The notes: generated from the sequence alone by a model not told the origin. DNA of 64,000 nt from Accumulibacter sp. (GCF_023806625.1 NZ_JAMTDX010000097.1:3352-67351), one strand, 5' to 3'. Shown: positions 26,233 through 35,872, numbered from the stretch's first letter. Made by a program: numbers and translations.

Positions 26233-26983
26233 GCGACCGCGGACGGCCGGCGCGTGGCGCACCCTGGTGCGCAAGCTGTTGCCGTCAGCGCTGCTCGCGG
26301 TGCTGGTCGGCGCGCCGGCGATCGCCGCCGACGAGGACTACGCGACAGCGCGCAGCCGGATGGTCGAGCAGCAATTGCGCTCGCCCTGGCGAGGGATCAG
26401 CGATCCGGCGGTGCTCAGGGCGATGGCCACGGTGCCGCGACACGAGTTCGTTCCGCGAGAGCTTCGCCGCTACGCCTACGACGACAACCCGTTGCCGATC
26501 GGCCATGGACAGACGATCTCGCAGCCTTACGTGGTCGCCTTCATGACCGAGAAGCTCGAGCCACGCCCGGGCGACCGCGTGCTCGAAATCGGCACCGGCT
26601 CGGGCTACCAGGCGGCGATCCTCGCCGGCCTCGTCCGCGAGGTCTACAGCGTCGAGATCGTCGAGGCGCTGGCCCGGAGAGCCGAGAGCGACCTCAACCG
26701 ACTCGGCTATCGCAACGTCCGGGTGCGCCATGGCGACGGCTACCAGGGCTGGCCCGAGGCGGCGCCATTCGATGCGATCATCGTCACCTGTGCGCCCGAT
26801 CACGTGCCGCAACCGCTCGTCGATCAGCTCCGCGACGGCGGACGGATGGTCATTCCGGTCGGCGGTTCAGGCCAGCAGGAGCTCTTCCTGCTGCGCAAGC
26901 AGGCCGGCAAGCTGCGCCGCGAAGCCGTCCTGCCGGTGCGCTTCGTGCCGATGACCGGCACTGCCGAAGGCGCCAGACCGTGA
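26216..26983 (+). CDS. pcm: Protein-L-isoaspartate O-methyltransferase, exported form
   Basis: This is 255 residues from ATG 26216. Residues 1-38 look like a signal peptide (KLLPSALLAVLVGAPAIAAD, after a charged Arg/Lys stretch), so the enzyme is probably periplasmic. The rest is a standard Pcm: RRYAYDDNPLPIGHGQTISQ, the SAM loop RVLEIGTGSGYQAAILAGL, and FDAIIVTCAPDHVPQPLVDQ. It methylates isoaspartate in damaged proteins to start repair. Cytosolic Pcm lacks the leader. The downstream permease starts inside its stop codon. Confidence 0.87.
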   Translation: MSSEAERPRTAGAWRTLVRKLLPSALLAVLVGAPAIAADEDYATARSRMVEQQLRSPWRGISDPAVLRAMATVPRHEFVPRELRRYAYDDNPLPIGHGQTISQPYVVAFMTEKLEPRPGDRVLEIGTGSGYQAAILAGLVREVYSVEIVEALARRAESDLNRLGYRNVRVRHGDGYQGWPEAAPFDAIIVTCAPDHVPQPLVDQLRDGGRMVIPVGGSGQQELFLLRKQAGKLRREAVLPVRFVPMTGTAEGARP

Positions 26984-28275
26984 ATCCGGCTGCCGCGCCG
27001 GCGCGGCGGATCGGCCTTCTCTCGGCGACCACGCTGGTCGTCGCGAGCATGCTCGGCACCGGCGTGTTCACGACCAGCGGCTTCCTGCTCGAGGAACTGG
27101 GTTCACCGTGGCTCGTCCTGCTCGCCTGGCTGGCTGGCGGACTGCTCGCCACCTGCGGTGCGCTGAGCTACGGCGCACTGGCCAGGCAGCTGCCCGGATC
27201 GGGCGGCGAGTACTACTTCCTGTCACGAACGCTGCATCCGGCAGCGGGAGTCGTCGCCGGCTGGATCTCGATCGTCGCCGGCTTTGCCGCCCCGCTCGCC
27301 GCCGCTTCGCTGGCCTTCGCCGAGTACGTCGGCGACTGGTTCCCGGGGGTCGCGCCGCAGGCACTCGGCAGCACGCTGCTCGTCGCCTTCGCCGCAGTCC
27401 ATGCGCTCGGCGAGCATCGGGGCACCCGGCTGCACGACCTGACCGTCGTCGCCGAGGTGCTGCTCGTCGTCGTCTTCGTCACCCTGGCTCTGGCGCGGGT
27501 TCCCAGTGAGCTTGCGGTTCATGCACCGAGCGCTCGAGCAGACCTGTCGGCTTTTGCGCTCGCCCTGATCTGGGTGTCGTTCAGCTACTCGGGATGGAAC
27601 GCCGCGGTCTACGTCGGCGGCGAAGTTCGCGATGCGGAACGGGCACTGCCGCGAGCACTGTTCCTCGGCACCGCGCTGATCACGGGCCTCTATCTCGCGC
27701 TCAACGCGGCCTTCGTCTTCGCCGCTCCGCCGGCGCGACTGGCCGGGCAGGCGGACGTCGGCCGGCTGGCCGCTGCCGCGCTCGGCGGCCAGCCCTGGGC
27801 CGACGCGCTGACGCTGCTGATCGCCGTCGTCCTGGCGGCTTCGGTTTCAGCGATGACCGTCGCCGGTGCGCGCGTCCATGCGCAGATGGCCGCCGATGGC
27901 GAGCTGCCACACCGGCTGGCCGCAGGCGACCGGCCGCCACGCGCTGCGCTCGCCCTGCAGTGCACGCTCGCGCTGCTCATGCTGTGGACCTCGAGCTTCC
28001 GCAGCCTGCTGACCTACATCGGGTTCACGCTGAACCTCTGCTCGGCGGCAACCGTCGTCGGCCTGATCCGCCTGCGTTTGCGCGAGGGGACGCGGCTGCC
28101 GGTTGCCGGCTGGCCTTTCGTACCGGCGATCTTCCTCCTCGCGGTTCTCGGCATGACTCTCGGAGCGATCTTCCGCCAGCCGACCGAAAGCGCCTGCGGG
28201 CTGGCCACACTGGCCGCCGCCTGGCTGATCTGGCGGTGGCGCAGCCGGCACCACCACCGGTCGCCGTCAGATTGA
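26980..28275 (+). CDS. APC superfamily amino acid permease
   Basis: This is 431 residues from GTG 26980, overlapping the Pcm stop as GTGA. It opens with the APC signature (GLLSATTLVVASMLGTGVF) and continues with about 12 membrane segments, including LPGSGGEYYFLSRTLHPAAG and WVSFSYSGWNAAVYVGGEV, typical of basic amino acid/polyamine antiporters. The substrate cannot be read from the sequence. The C-terminus is His/Arg-rich. Confidence 0.87.
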   Translation: MNPAAAPARRIGLLSATTLVVASMLGTGVFTTSGFLLEELGSPWLVLLAWLAGGLLATCGALSYGALARQLPGSGGEYYFLSRTLHPAAGVVAGWISIVAGFAAPLAAASLAFAEYVGDWFPGVAPQALGSTLLVAFAAVHALGEHRGTRLHDLTVVAEVLLVVVFVTLALARVPSELAVHAPSARADLSAFALALIWVSFSYSGWNAAVYVGGEVRDAERALPRALFLGTALITGLYLALNAAFVFAAPPARLAGQADVGRLAAAALGGQPWADALTLLIAVVLAASVSAMTVAGARVHAQMAADGELPHRLAAGDRPPRAALALQCTLALLMLWTSSFRSLLTYIGFTLNLCSAATVVGLIRLRLREGTRLPVAGWPFVPAIFLLAVLGMTLGAIFRQPTESACGLATLAAAWLIWRWRSRHHHRSPSD

Positions 28276-28401
28276 CGCGCGCCTTGCAAAACCACTCAGG
28301 ATTGCTACGCTCCGCTGCTGCGACGCAACAGCAGGTCGTCAGACACCGGCGGCCGGCGAGCGGGCCGCGCGCCGCAGACCACCCGGCCAGAGGAGATCTC
28401 C

Positions 28402-29562
28402 ATGAGCGATGCGAGTGACGGACATCAGCAGATCCGCGAGGCGATCCGCGCACTCTGTAATCAGTTTCCCGACGCGTACTTCCGCGAGATCGACGCCCGA
28501 CGGGCGTATCCCGACGCCTTCGTGGGCGCGCTGCTCGAGGCCGGCTGGCTGGCGGCGATGATTCCCGAGGAGTACGGCGGATCGGGGCTCGGGTTGAGCG
28601 AAGCGAGCGTGATCATGGAAGAGATCAACCGCAGCGGTGCGAATTCGGCGGCGGTGCATGGCCAGATGTACAACATGAGCACGCTGCTGCGCCACGGCAG
28701 CGGCCGGCAGAAGGAGAAGTACCTGCCGGAGATCGCCGCCGGCCGTTTGCGCATCCAGTCGATGGCGGTGACCGAGCCGACCACCGGGACCGATACGACG
28801 CGAATCCGCACGACGGCGACGCGCAAGGGAGACCGCTATCTGATCAGCGGCCAGAAAGTCTGGATCTCGCGCGTCCTGCACTCCGACCTGATGATCCTGC
28901 TCGCCCGGACGACACCGCTGGCCGAAGTCAGGCGCCGCTCGGAGGGCCTGTCGATCTTCGTCGTCGACTTCCGCGAAGCGATCGGGCACGGCCTTGGCGT
29001 CCGTCCGATCGCCAACATGGTCAATCACGAATCCAGCGAGTTGTTCTTCGACGACCTCGAGGTGCCCGCCGAAAACCTGATCGGCGAAGAAGGCCAGGGC
29101 TTCCGCTACCTGCTCGACGGACTCAACGCCGAGCGCGTGCTGATCGCCGCCGAATGCATCGGTGACGGCTACTGGTTCATCGACCGGGCGCGGCGCTACG
29201 CTGGCGAGCGCATCGTCTTCGACCGGCCGATCGGCAGCAACCAGGGAGTGCAGTTTCCGATCGCCGAAGCGTATATCGAAGTCGAGGCCGCCAACCTGAT
29301 GCGCTTCCAGGCCTGCTCCCTGTTCGACGCGCATCAGCCTTGCGGCGCGCAGGCGAACATGGCCAAGTACCTCGCCGCCAAGGCGTCGTGGGAGGCCGCC
29401 AACGTCTGCCTGCAGACCCATGGCGGCTTCGGCTTCGCCGCCGAGTACGACGTCGAGCGCAAGTTTCGCGAGACGCGGCTCTACCAGGTTGCGCCGATCT
29501 CGACGAACCTGATTCTCTCCTACGTCGCCGAGCACGTGCTTGGCCTGCCGCGCTCGTTCTGA
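28402..29562 (+). CDS. Acyl-CoA dehydrogenase
   Basis: This 386-residue flavoprotein has the usual three-part layout. MIPEEYGGSGLGLSEASVIM lies in the helical N-domain and AVTEPTTGTDTTRIRTTATR in the FAD/substrate loop. The second signature is THGGFGFAAEYDVERKFRET. At the place where many relatives carry the catalytic glutamate (YEGT), this protein reads YQVAPISTN, a variant I know from branched-chain or terpenoid-type subfamilies, so the catalytic base may lie elsewhere. It precedes a family III CoA transferase by 11 bases, which implies joint activation and oxidation of one carboxylic acid. Confidence 0.88.
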   Translation: MSDASDGHQQIREAIRALCNQFPDAYFREIDARRAYPDAFVGALLEAGWLAAMIPEEYGGSGLGLSEASVIMEEINRSGANSAAVHGQMYNMSTLLRHGSGRQKEKYLPEIAAGRLRIQSMAVTEPTTGTDTTRIRTTATRKGDRYLISGQKVWISRVLHSDLMILLARTTPLAEVRRRSEGLSIFVVDFREAIGHGLGVRPIANMVNHESSELFFDDLEVPAENLIGEEGQGFRYLLDGLNAERVLIAAECIGDGYWFIDRARRYAGERIVFDRPIGSNQGVQFPIAEAYIEVEAANLMRFQACSLFDAHQPCGAQANMAKYLAAKASWEAANVCLQTHGGFGFAAEYDVERKFRETRLYQVAPISTNLILSYVAEHVLGLPRSF

Positions 29563-29573
29563 GGGCTGACCCG

Positions 29574-30752
29574 ATGCGCCCACTCGACGGAATCACCGTC
29601 CTCTCACTCGAACAGGCGATCGCCGCGCCGTTGTGCACGCGCCAGCTCGCCGATCTCGGCGCGCGGGTGATCAAGGTCGAACGCCCGGGCAGCGGCGACT
29701 TTGCGCGCGCCTATGACACCCGCGTCCGTGGCCTCGCCTCGCATTTCGTCTGGACCAACCGCTCGAAGGAGAGCCTGACGCTCGACCTGAAACATCCGCT
29801 CGCCGCCGAGGTTCTTTGCCGACTGCTCGAGCGCAGCGACGTGCTCGTGCAGAACCTCGCGCCCGGCGCGGCTGCCCGCCTCGGTCTGGCGTACGAGGCG
29901 CTGCGACCTCGCCACCCGCGCTTGATCGTCTGCGACATCTCGGGTTACGGCAGCGACGGTCCGTACCGTGACCGCAAGGCCTACGACCTGCTGATCCAGG
30001 CCGAAGCGGGCTTCCTTTCAGTCACCGGCACCCCCGAAGCCCCGGCCAAGGCGGGCTGCTCGATCGCCGACATTGCCGCAGCGATGTACGCGTACAGCCA
30101 GATCCTCGCCGCCCTGCTCCACAGAGGAAAGACCGGATTCGGCTGCCGCATCGACGTGTCGATGCTCGAGAGCATGGTCGAGTGGATGACTTTCCCGCTC
30201 TACTACGCGTTCGACGGCGCATCACCGCCGCCGCGCGCCGGCGCGAGTCACGCGACGATCTACCCGTACGGGCCGTTTGCCACCGGCGACGGCCGCACCG
30301 TCGTGCTCGGGTTGCAGAACGAACGCGAATGGCGCGTGTTCTGCAGCACGGTGCTCCAACGGCCCGATCTCGCCGACGACCCCCGCTACGCATCCAACGC
30401 ATTGCGCACGGCGGCGCGCGGCGAGCTCGACCGGATTCTCTCCGCAACCTTCGCGCGGCTGACGGCCAGCGAACTGGCTGCCCGTCTCGACGCGGCGCGG
30501 ATCGCCAGCGCCCAGATGAACGACATGCACGACGTCTGGAAGCATCCACAACTCGCTGCCCGCCAGCGCTGGACGCGGGTTGAAACTTCAGCCGGAGAAG
30601 TTCCGGCGCTGTTGCCACCGGGCACTGCCGACGTCTTCGCCCCGCGGATGGATCCGGTTCCCGCCCTCGGCGAGCACACCGACGCGATCCTCGGCGAACT
30701 CGGCTGGGATCAGGCGACGATCACTCTTTGGCGGCGGGAACGGGTCGTCTGA
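29574..30752 (+). CDS. Family III CoA transferase (CaiB/BaiF)
   Basis: This is 392 residues from ATG 29574. It carries MRPLDGITVLSLEQAIAAPL, the family opening, then LADLGARVIKVERPGSGDFA. RKAYDLLIQAEAGFLSVTG contains the aspartate that forms the acyl-enzyme in this family. Its partner upstream is an acyl-CoA dehydrogenase, so it probably supplies or recycles the CoA thioester for that enzyme. The acid substrate is unknown. Confidence 0.9.
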   Translation: MRPLDGITVLSLEQAIAAPLCTRQLADLGARVIKVERPGSGDFARAYDTRVRGLASHFVWTNRSKESLTLDLKHPLAAEVLCRLLERSDVLVQNLAPGAAARLGLAYEALRPRHPRLIVCDISGYGSDGPYRDRKAYDLLIQAEAGFLSVTGTPEAPAKAGCSIADIAAAMYAYSQILAALLHRGKTGFGCRIDVSMLESMVEWMTFPLYYAFDGASPPPRAGASHATIYPYGPFATGDGRTVVLGLQNEREWRVFCSTVLQRPDLADDPRYASNALRTAARGELDRILSATFARLTASELAARLDAARIASAQMNDMHDVWKHPQLAARQRWTRVETSAGEVPALLPPGTADVFAPRMDPVPALGEHTDAILGELGWDQATITLWRRERVV

Positions 30753-30771
30753 CCCCGGCGACAACGTGGAT

Positions 30772-30793
30772 GGGGTCAGGTCTTGACTTTTGC
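30772..30793 (+). repeat. 22-bp repeat, copy 1 (inverted partner at 38580-38601)
   Basis: The core is GGGTCAGGTCTTGACTTTTG. The exact reverse complement of the full 22 bases occurs at 38580-38601. Matching stops at both ends, so it is a discrete element. I recall similar sequences scattered near REP-associated (IS200-like) transposase genes in proteobacteria. Confidence 0.8.
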
Positions 30794-31124
30794 CCAAAGC
30801 GGTTTCATCACCGAATCGCTGCGCCGAATCACGACTCCCAGCAGGCAGTCGGCGATCGCGCCCACACCCGCTCGATGCCTTGTCGACCCAGTGGCCGGCG
30901 CGACGACGAAACACGGGACGGCCCTTGCGCTTCCCCGATCGCCACCGGGTCAGCGCGGAGAGGCTTCCTGGCGAGCTGTCGAAGGCAGACTCCCGGTCGG
31001 CCGGACCTCGGCTGAAACGAACCCCGACAGCACTCCGGCAGCACCGATGCGTTGCGGCGTGCGCAGGACCGGCGCGGCACAGCGGCGCGACGGGGGGCGA
31101 AGATTCCCGTCAGGGCTTCGCGCC
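30794..31124. other. Gene-free interval downstream of the 22-bp repeat
   Basis: No convincing coding frame, transposase remnant or RNA gene is visible between the repeat and the end of the methyltransferase pseudogene. Confidence 0.5.
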
Positions 31125-31925
31125 TTAGACGTAGATCTCGAACAGGCCGGTGCGGATGCCCAGCTGCTCGAAACCGAGGCTCTACAGGCTACGCCCGACC
31201 CGCTCGGCGATCGCGTACGGCAGATCCGGATCGAGATCCTGTCCGCCCGGTCGCTGCAGCCCGGTGAGCAGGCGCCCCTGGTCGAAATAGACGGAGGCAC
31301 CGAAACCACCGCTCGCCCGCCGCTGCGCAGGACTCGCCAGGCCTCGAGCAGGGCCTCGCCGATGTCGAAGAAACTCGACTGCAAGGTCCGCGGGAAAGAT
31401 GCAGATCGAACGCGTTGCTCGCCACTCCGGCCATTCGCTCGGCCGCAGCGCAAAGCGGGACGAGGCCGGGCAGCACCCGCGCGGCCTCGCCGAGCGCCTT
31501 GCCTGAGAGATCGACGCCGACGAGTTCCTGGACATCCCGATGGAAGAACGGTCTTTCGAGCCCGTGGCCGAGCCCGACGTTGATCGCATGAGAGTGCGCG
31601 AGATCGCGCATGCCGATCTGGCCCAGCAGCGCGTGCAGCTCGGCTTCCCAGTCATCGAAGGCGCGGTGGCGTTCGTCCTCCTTCTCGCTGCGCGCCGAGT
31701 ACTTCTCCTCGTAGGCGCGCGTGCGGCCCCGATCTTCCCCGCGACTTCGTCGGGGTCGCGATCGGGGTGCATGATCTGACACTGCCGGATGATCTGGGTG
31801 ATCGTCGCGCCGATCAGCTGGGACACCGGCGGCAGTTCGATGCCGTCGCGCGGCAGCAGCTCGCCGATGATTTCGGGAACGCTCTTGCGCACGTATACGA
31901 GCTTCTCGGCAAGCCGTTCGACCAT
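31125..31925 (-). pseudogene. Decayed class I SAM methyltransferase
   Basis: The original protein can be followed across frames. It starts at ATG 31925 (MVERLAEKLVYVRKSVPEII, then IGELLPRDGIELPPVSQLIG). It shifts frame near 31720 into EEKYSARSEKEDERHRAFDD and VGLGHGLERPFFHRDVQELV, where the SAM-binding loop should be. It shifts again near 31400 into GEALLEAWRVLRSGGRAVVS and near 31310 into YFDQGRLLTGLQ. An in-frame TAG near 31170 is followed by SLGFEQLGIRTGLFEIYV and TAA at 31125. Several frameshifts and a stop mean it cannot make a working enzyme. It diverges from the radical SAM gene. Confidence 0.7.
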
Positions 31926-32144
31926 CGGCTTGTCCTCTCGAACGGTGGGAGAGAAAGGCGTCGGAGTCTTCGTCAACCGCTCCTGCCATGCGCTCACTCC
32001 GCTGCACCGACGCGGCGGAGCCATTCCACCCACAGGCGCGATTATCGATCGACTCGCCGCGACCGCGCCAGTCGGTCCGGGCACGGCGCCCGCGTCGGCG
32101 GGTCTTCTCGTCGTGCGCCAGCTTGTATAAACTGACTCACAGCG

Positions 32145-33095
32145 ATGAGCACGAAGCCTTCCGCCCTTCCCGCCTATCGAGCGCTGCTCGCTTCCGGAGA
32201 GCTGACGAGCCGCGCTGAGCAGGCCTGGCAACGTCTCGAGGATTGCGACCTCTGCGCGCGCCATTGTCGAGTCAATCGCCGTGAGACGCTCGCCGGCGTC
32301 GCCTGCCATTCCGGCGAACGAGCGGTCGTGGCGAGCTACGGCGCTCATCACGGCGAAGAGGAATGCCTCTCGGGCTGGGCGGGATCGGGCACGATCTTCT
32401 TCTCCTGGTGCAATCTGCGCTGTGTGTATTGCCAGAACTGGGACATCTCGCAGCGCGGCAGCGGGCGCGAGGTCGATCCGGCCGAACTCGCGCGGATCAT
32501 GCTCTCGCTGCAGGCGCAGGGCTGCCACAACATCAACCTCGTCTCGCCGAGCCACGTCGTCGCGCAGATCATCGCCGCCGTCGCCCTCGCCGCCAACGAC
32601 GGGCTACGCCTGCCGCTGGTCTACAACACCGGCGGCTACGACAGCCTCGAAGCGCTCGCGCTGCTCGCAGGAATCATCGACATCTACATGCCGGACATGC
32701 AGTACGGCGACCCGCTGCTCGCGCGCCGCTATTCGCGGGTGCGCGACCATGTCGCGGTCAATCGCGCGGCGGTCAAGGCGATGCACCGGCAGGTCGGCGA
32801 CCTCGTCGTCGACGAGAGCGGACTCGCGCGACGCGGGCTGCTCGTCCGCCATCTGGTCCTGCCCAACGGAATCTCCGGAACCGGCGAGGTGCTCCGCTTC
32901 GTCGCCGATGAGCTTTCGCGGAACACCTACCTCAACCTGATGGACCAGTACCGCCCGTGTTACCGCGCCGACGACTTCCCCGAACTTTCGCGGCCGCTGT
33001 CCTCGGACGAATACCGCGAGGCGCTGGCCATGGCCGAAGCGAATGGATTGCGGCGGCTCGACCGGCGGTCGCGGCGCGCGCGCTTCGCCGACTGA
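32145..33095 (+). CDS. Radical SAM protein, PflA-activase-like (COG1313 type)
   Basis: This 316-residue protein has the 4Fe-4S/SAM motif SWCNLRCVYCQNWDISQ near residue 88. An upstream Cys cluster (DCDLCARHCRVNRR; GVACHSGE) is typical of the PflA-like radical SAM proteins linked to AmmeMemoRadiSam systems. YNTGGYDSLEAL and DIYMPDMQYGDPLLARRY are conserved blocks of that family. Neither of the other AmmeMemoRadiSam components is adjacent, so its target is unknown. An RNase Z-like gene follows 28 bases later. Confidence 0.85.
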   Translation: MSTKPSALPAYRALLASGELTSRAEQAWQRLEDCDLCARHCRVNRRETLAGVACHSGERAVVASYGAHHGEEECLSGWAGSGTIFFSWCNLRCVYCQNWDISQRGSGREVDPAELARIMLSLQAQGCHNINLVSPSHVVAQIIAAVALAANDGLRLPLVYNTGGYDSLEALALLAGIIDIYMPDMQYGDPLLARRYSRVRDHVAVNRAAVKAMHRQVGDLVVDESGLARRGLLVRHLVLPNGISGTGEVLRFVADELSRNTYLNLMDQYRPCYRADDFPELSRPLSSDEYREALAMAEANGLRRLDRRSRRARFAD

Positions 33096-33123
33096 ACCCT
33101 GACCGCGAGCCTCGTCCGCCTGA

Positions 33124-34122
33124 ATGCGCCCTTCGTTCCGCGTCGAACTCGTCAACCCCCCTTCCGGCGACCCGGCGCTGCTCGTCGACTTCCTCTTCGA
33201 GAAGCGCGCACTGCTCTTCGACCTCGGCGACCTGCGCGCGCTGGCCCCACGCAAGATCCTGCGCACCAGCCACGTCTTCGTCTCGCACATGCACCTGGAC
33301 CACTTCATGGGTTTCGACTGGTTGCTGCGCGTCTCGCTCGGCCGGCCGAACGCCGTCGAGCTGTACGGTCCGCCGGGAATCCTTGCCCAGGTCGAAGCCA
33401 AGCTCGCTGCCTATACCTGGAACCTGGTGCACAACTACGCGGGCAACTTCACGCTCGAGGTCGGCGAGCTGTGGCCTGACGGCCGACTCGAACGCGCAAA
33501 GTTCGCGTGCCGCGAGCGCTTCCGGCGCGAAGCCGGCGAAGCCAGCGAAGAGACCGGCGGGGTGCTCATCGACACCGGCGGCTTTCGCGTGCGCGCCGTT
33601 TTCCTCGACCACGAGGTTCCGGTCCTCGGCTTTCTGCTCGAGGAACACGCGCACGTCAACCTCTGGAAGAATCGCCTCGGCGAAATGGGGCTGGTCGTCG
33701 GGCCGTGGCTGCAGAAACTCAAACGCGCGGTGATCAGCGGCCTCGACGACGACACGCCGATCCGCGCGACCGGGGCCGGGGGCGGCGAACCGACGCTGAC
33801 CCTCGGCGAGTTGAAACCGGCGCTTCGCGTCGTCCCGGGAACGCGCATCGCCTACGTCACCGACGTCGTCGACCACGAGGAGAACGCCCGGCGAATCGCG
33901 CGGCTCGCCGATCACGCCGACGTGTTGTACATCGAGGCCGTCTTCCTCGACGCCGACGCCGCGCACGCCGCCCGCAAGTTCCACCTGACCGCGCGTCAGG
34001 CCGGGCGGATCGCGCGGGCCGCCGGCGTACGCAGCGTCGTCCCGTTCCACTTCTCGCCGCGCTACGCCGGGCGCGAAGCGGAACTGCGCGAAGAACTTCA
34101 GCGGGCATTTGCCGGCGACTGA
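33124..34122 (+). CDS. RNase Z-like metallo-beta-lactamase fold hydrolase
   Basis: This 332-residue protein has the MBL zinc motif SHMHLDHFMGFDW near residue 60. Later ligands fit VISGLDDDTPIR, AYVTDVVDHEENARRIA and VVPFHFSPRYAGREAELREE. The last, with its C-terminal His, is the ending typical of tRNase Z-type proteins. The enzyme could process tRNA 3' ends, but a housekeeping RNase Z may exist elsewhere. It appears co-transcribed with the radical SAM gene. Confidence 0.8.
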   Translation: MRPSFRVELVNPPSGDPALLVDFLFEKRALLFDLGDLRALAPRKILRTSHVFVSHMHLDHFMGFDWLLRVSLGRPNAVELYGPPGILAQVEAKLAAYTWNLVHNYAGNFTLEVGELWPDGRLERAKFACRERFRREAGEASEETGGVLIDTGGFRVRAVFLDHEVPVLGFLLEEHAHVNLWKNRLGEMGLVVGPWLQKLKRAVISGLDDDTPIRATGAGGGEPTLTLGELKPALRVVPGTRIAYVTDVVDHEENARRIARLADHADVLYIEAVFLDADAAHAARKFHLTARQAGRIARAAGVRSVVPFHFSPRYAGREAELREELQRAFAGD

Positions 34123-34183
34123 GCGGGCGACGAGCCTGCGCAGCGAGCGCGTGGCAGTCTGCATGCCCCCCGGGTGCTGTGGG

Positions 34184-35056
34184 TCAGCGCCCGGAAACCG
34201 TCTGCAGGACGCCCATCGGGCCGTGCCGGCGGATCCGCTCGAGCTCGCCCGTATGGCGAACGAAAAGCGAACCGGCGAACCCGAGGCCATTGATCGAGAT
34301 TCCCTGCCACGATTCGCAGCGCCTCGGGACGACGAGCATCCAGTCCCGGGTGAGGAGCAGGTTGTACGGCGCCGACTGCCACTCGCGACCGTCGCGGCGG
34401 ATCGCGCCGATGCCCAGGTCGGCGAGCAGCCGTCGATAGAGCGCATGCGCCTCGCTGCCCACGGACACGAGGTCGCCTGCGCGCGCAGAGCGCAGCCTGG
34501 CGAAGCCGTGGGCGAACGGAATCGCCGGGCACGCCGGGCCCTCGCCGCCGAACAGCGCGGCGATCGGCACGCCCGGCTCAGCCATCGACAGCGGTAACGG
34601 GACGATCTGCAGGTGTTTGTGCGACTGGCTCGCCCCGGCCTCGGGTCCGCCGTTGTAGAAGCCGAGCCCCGGATACTCGGCGAGGCAGGCGCACCACGCG
34701 GCGAAGTCCGCCGGACCGAGCAGCGTCCGCTGGTCCTCGAAGGCGCTCGTGACGAGCAGCAGGTGACCGTCGAGGACGTTGAACTTGTTGAGCACGGCGA
34801 TGTGGCCGGGCGAGACCTCGGCGACGGTCAGCGCCGGCTCGGGCGGCAGGAACGGGTTGCGCGGCGTTTCGCCGGCCGTCGGCAGCCTCGCGGCAACGCT
34901 CTTGCGGCGCAGGCTCGACGCCGTGCGGACGACGAAGCGCACTCCCCGGTCCTCGACGATCTCTTCGCCGGTTTCGATGCGCTGCAGAGCGCCTTCGTCG
35001 ATCGCGCTGCGCGTCCGCTGCGCGACGAGCCCGGCGAGACGACCCGGATCGAGCAT
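34184..35056 (-). CDS. ATP adenylyltransferase / Ap4A phosphorylase-like protein (DUF4922)
   Basis: This is 290 residues from ATG 35056, which matches the start of homologues as I recall them (MLDPGRLAGLVAQRTRSAI); the frame is open up to ATG 35278. The catalytic HIT-like motif GASQSHKHLQIVPLP (HxHxQ) lies near residue 150. FNVLDGHLLLVTSAFEDQ is the substrate-binding block. The enzyme would cleave diadenosine tetraphosphate with phosphate to ATP and ADP. It converges on the RNase Z-like gene. Confidence 0.82.
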   Translation of the reverse strand: MLDPGRLAGLVAQRTRSAIDEGALQRIETGEEIVEDRGVRFVVRTASSLRRKSVAARLPTAGETPRNPFLPPEPALTVAEVSPGHIAVLNKFNVLDGHLLLVTSAFEDQRTLLGPADFAAWCACLAEYPGLGFYNGGPEAGASQSHKHLQIVPLPLSMAEPGVPIAALFGGEGPACPAIPFAHGFARLRSARAGDLVSVGSEAHALYRRLLADLGIGAIRRDGREWQSAPYNLLLTRDWMLVVPRRCESWQGISINGLGFAGSLFVRHTGELERIRRHGPMGVLQTVSGR

Positions 35057-35374
35057 GATCGTGCGCCCGTCGCACGAGTCCCCGCTCGCGACGCGCGCGA
35101 TCAGCCGATCCGGCGAGGATTCGTCTTCGAGCACCATCTGGATCTCTCCCGGAAATCGACCATCGGCAGCCCGCCGCCAGACGCAAGACAGCCCCGAGCC
35201 GGCCGCGACGTCCGGCAGTTGCTTGTTCGGGTCGATCGCCCGCGCTTGGCTCCCGCCGAGCTCGGCTGCGCTCGGCAAGTGACCGGACTATACTCTTGCG
35301 CACGGTCGCGGGCCAAGCTCGCTTGCTCGCCAGCGGAGTCCCGGCGTGCTGTTGCCAACCGTTCTGGAGAACAG

Positions 35375-35872
35375 GTGACGAGAATCCTCAACCGGCTGGC
35401 CATCGCGCTCGGCGTGGTCGGCGCGCTGCTGCTCGCCGTCGGACAGTTCGGGCTGCTCGCCGGCACGCCTCCCGGAGACCTCGGAGTGCGCGACGGGCGA
35501 CTCAAGGCGCCGTCGACGACGCCGAACAGCGTCAGCAGCCAGGCTCGTCTTTGGCCGGATCACCCGCGGCGAGACGACGCCTACATCGCCCCGCTGCCCG
35601 CGCCCGGCGACGGCCAGGCGAAGCTCGCAAGGCTGAAGGCGATCGTCGAGGCGCAATCCGGCGCGACGGTCGTCGAAAGCCGGCCCGACTACCTGTACGC
35701 GCAGTACCGCTCGCGCCTGCTCGGCTTCGTCGACGACGCCGAGTTCTGGCTCGACGCTCGCCAGGGCGTGATCCATGTCCGCTCGGCGTCGCGTCTCGGC
35801 TATCACGACCTCCAGGTCAACCGGCAACGGATCGAGACGCTGCGCGAGCGCTTCGTCGCCTCGGCCGACTGA
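35375..35872 (+). CDS. DUF1499 family protein
   Basis: This is 165 residues from GTG 35375 with GGAG 9 bases upstream. A single N-terminal membrane segment (LAIALGVVGALLLAVGQFGL) is followed by the DUF1499 core: LKAPSTTPNSVSSQARLWPD, then YLYAQYRSRLLGFVDDAEFW and IHVRSASRLGYHDLQVNRQR. Expected to be membrane-anchored and facing the periplasm. Function unknown. Confidence 0.85.
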   Translation: MTRILNRLAIALGVVGALLLAVGQFGLLAGTPPGDLGVRDGRLKAPSTTPNSVSSQARLWPDHPRRDDAYIAPLPAPGDGQAKLARLKAIVEAQSGATVVESRPDYLYAQYRSRLLGFVDDAEFWLDARQGVIHVRSASRLGYHDLQVNRQRIETLRERFVASAD

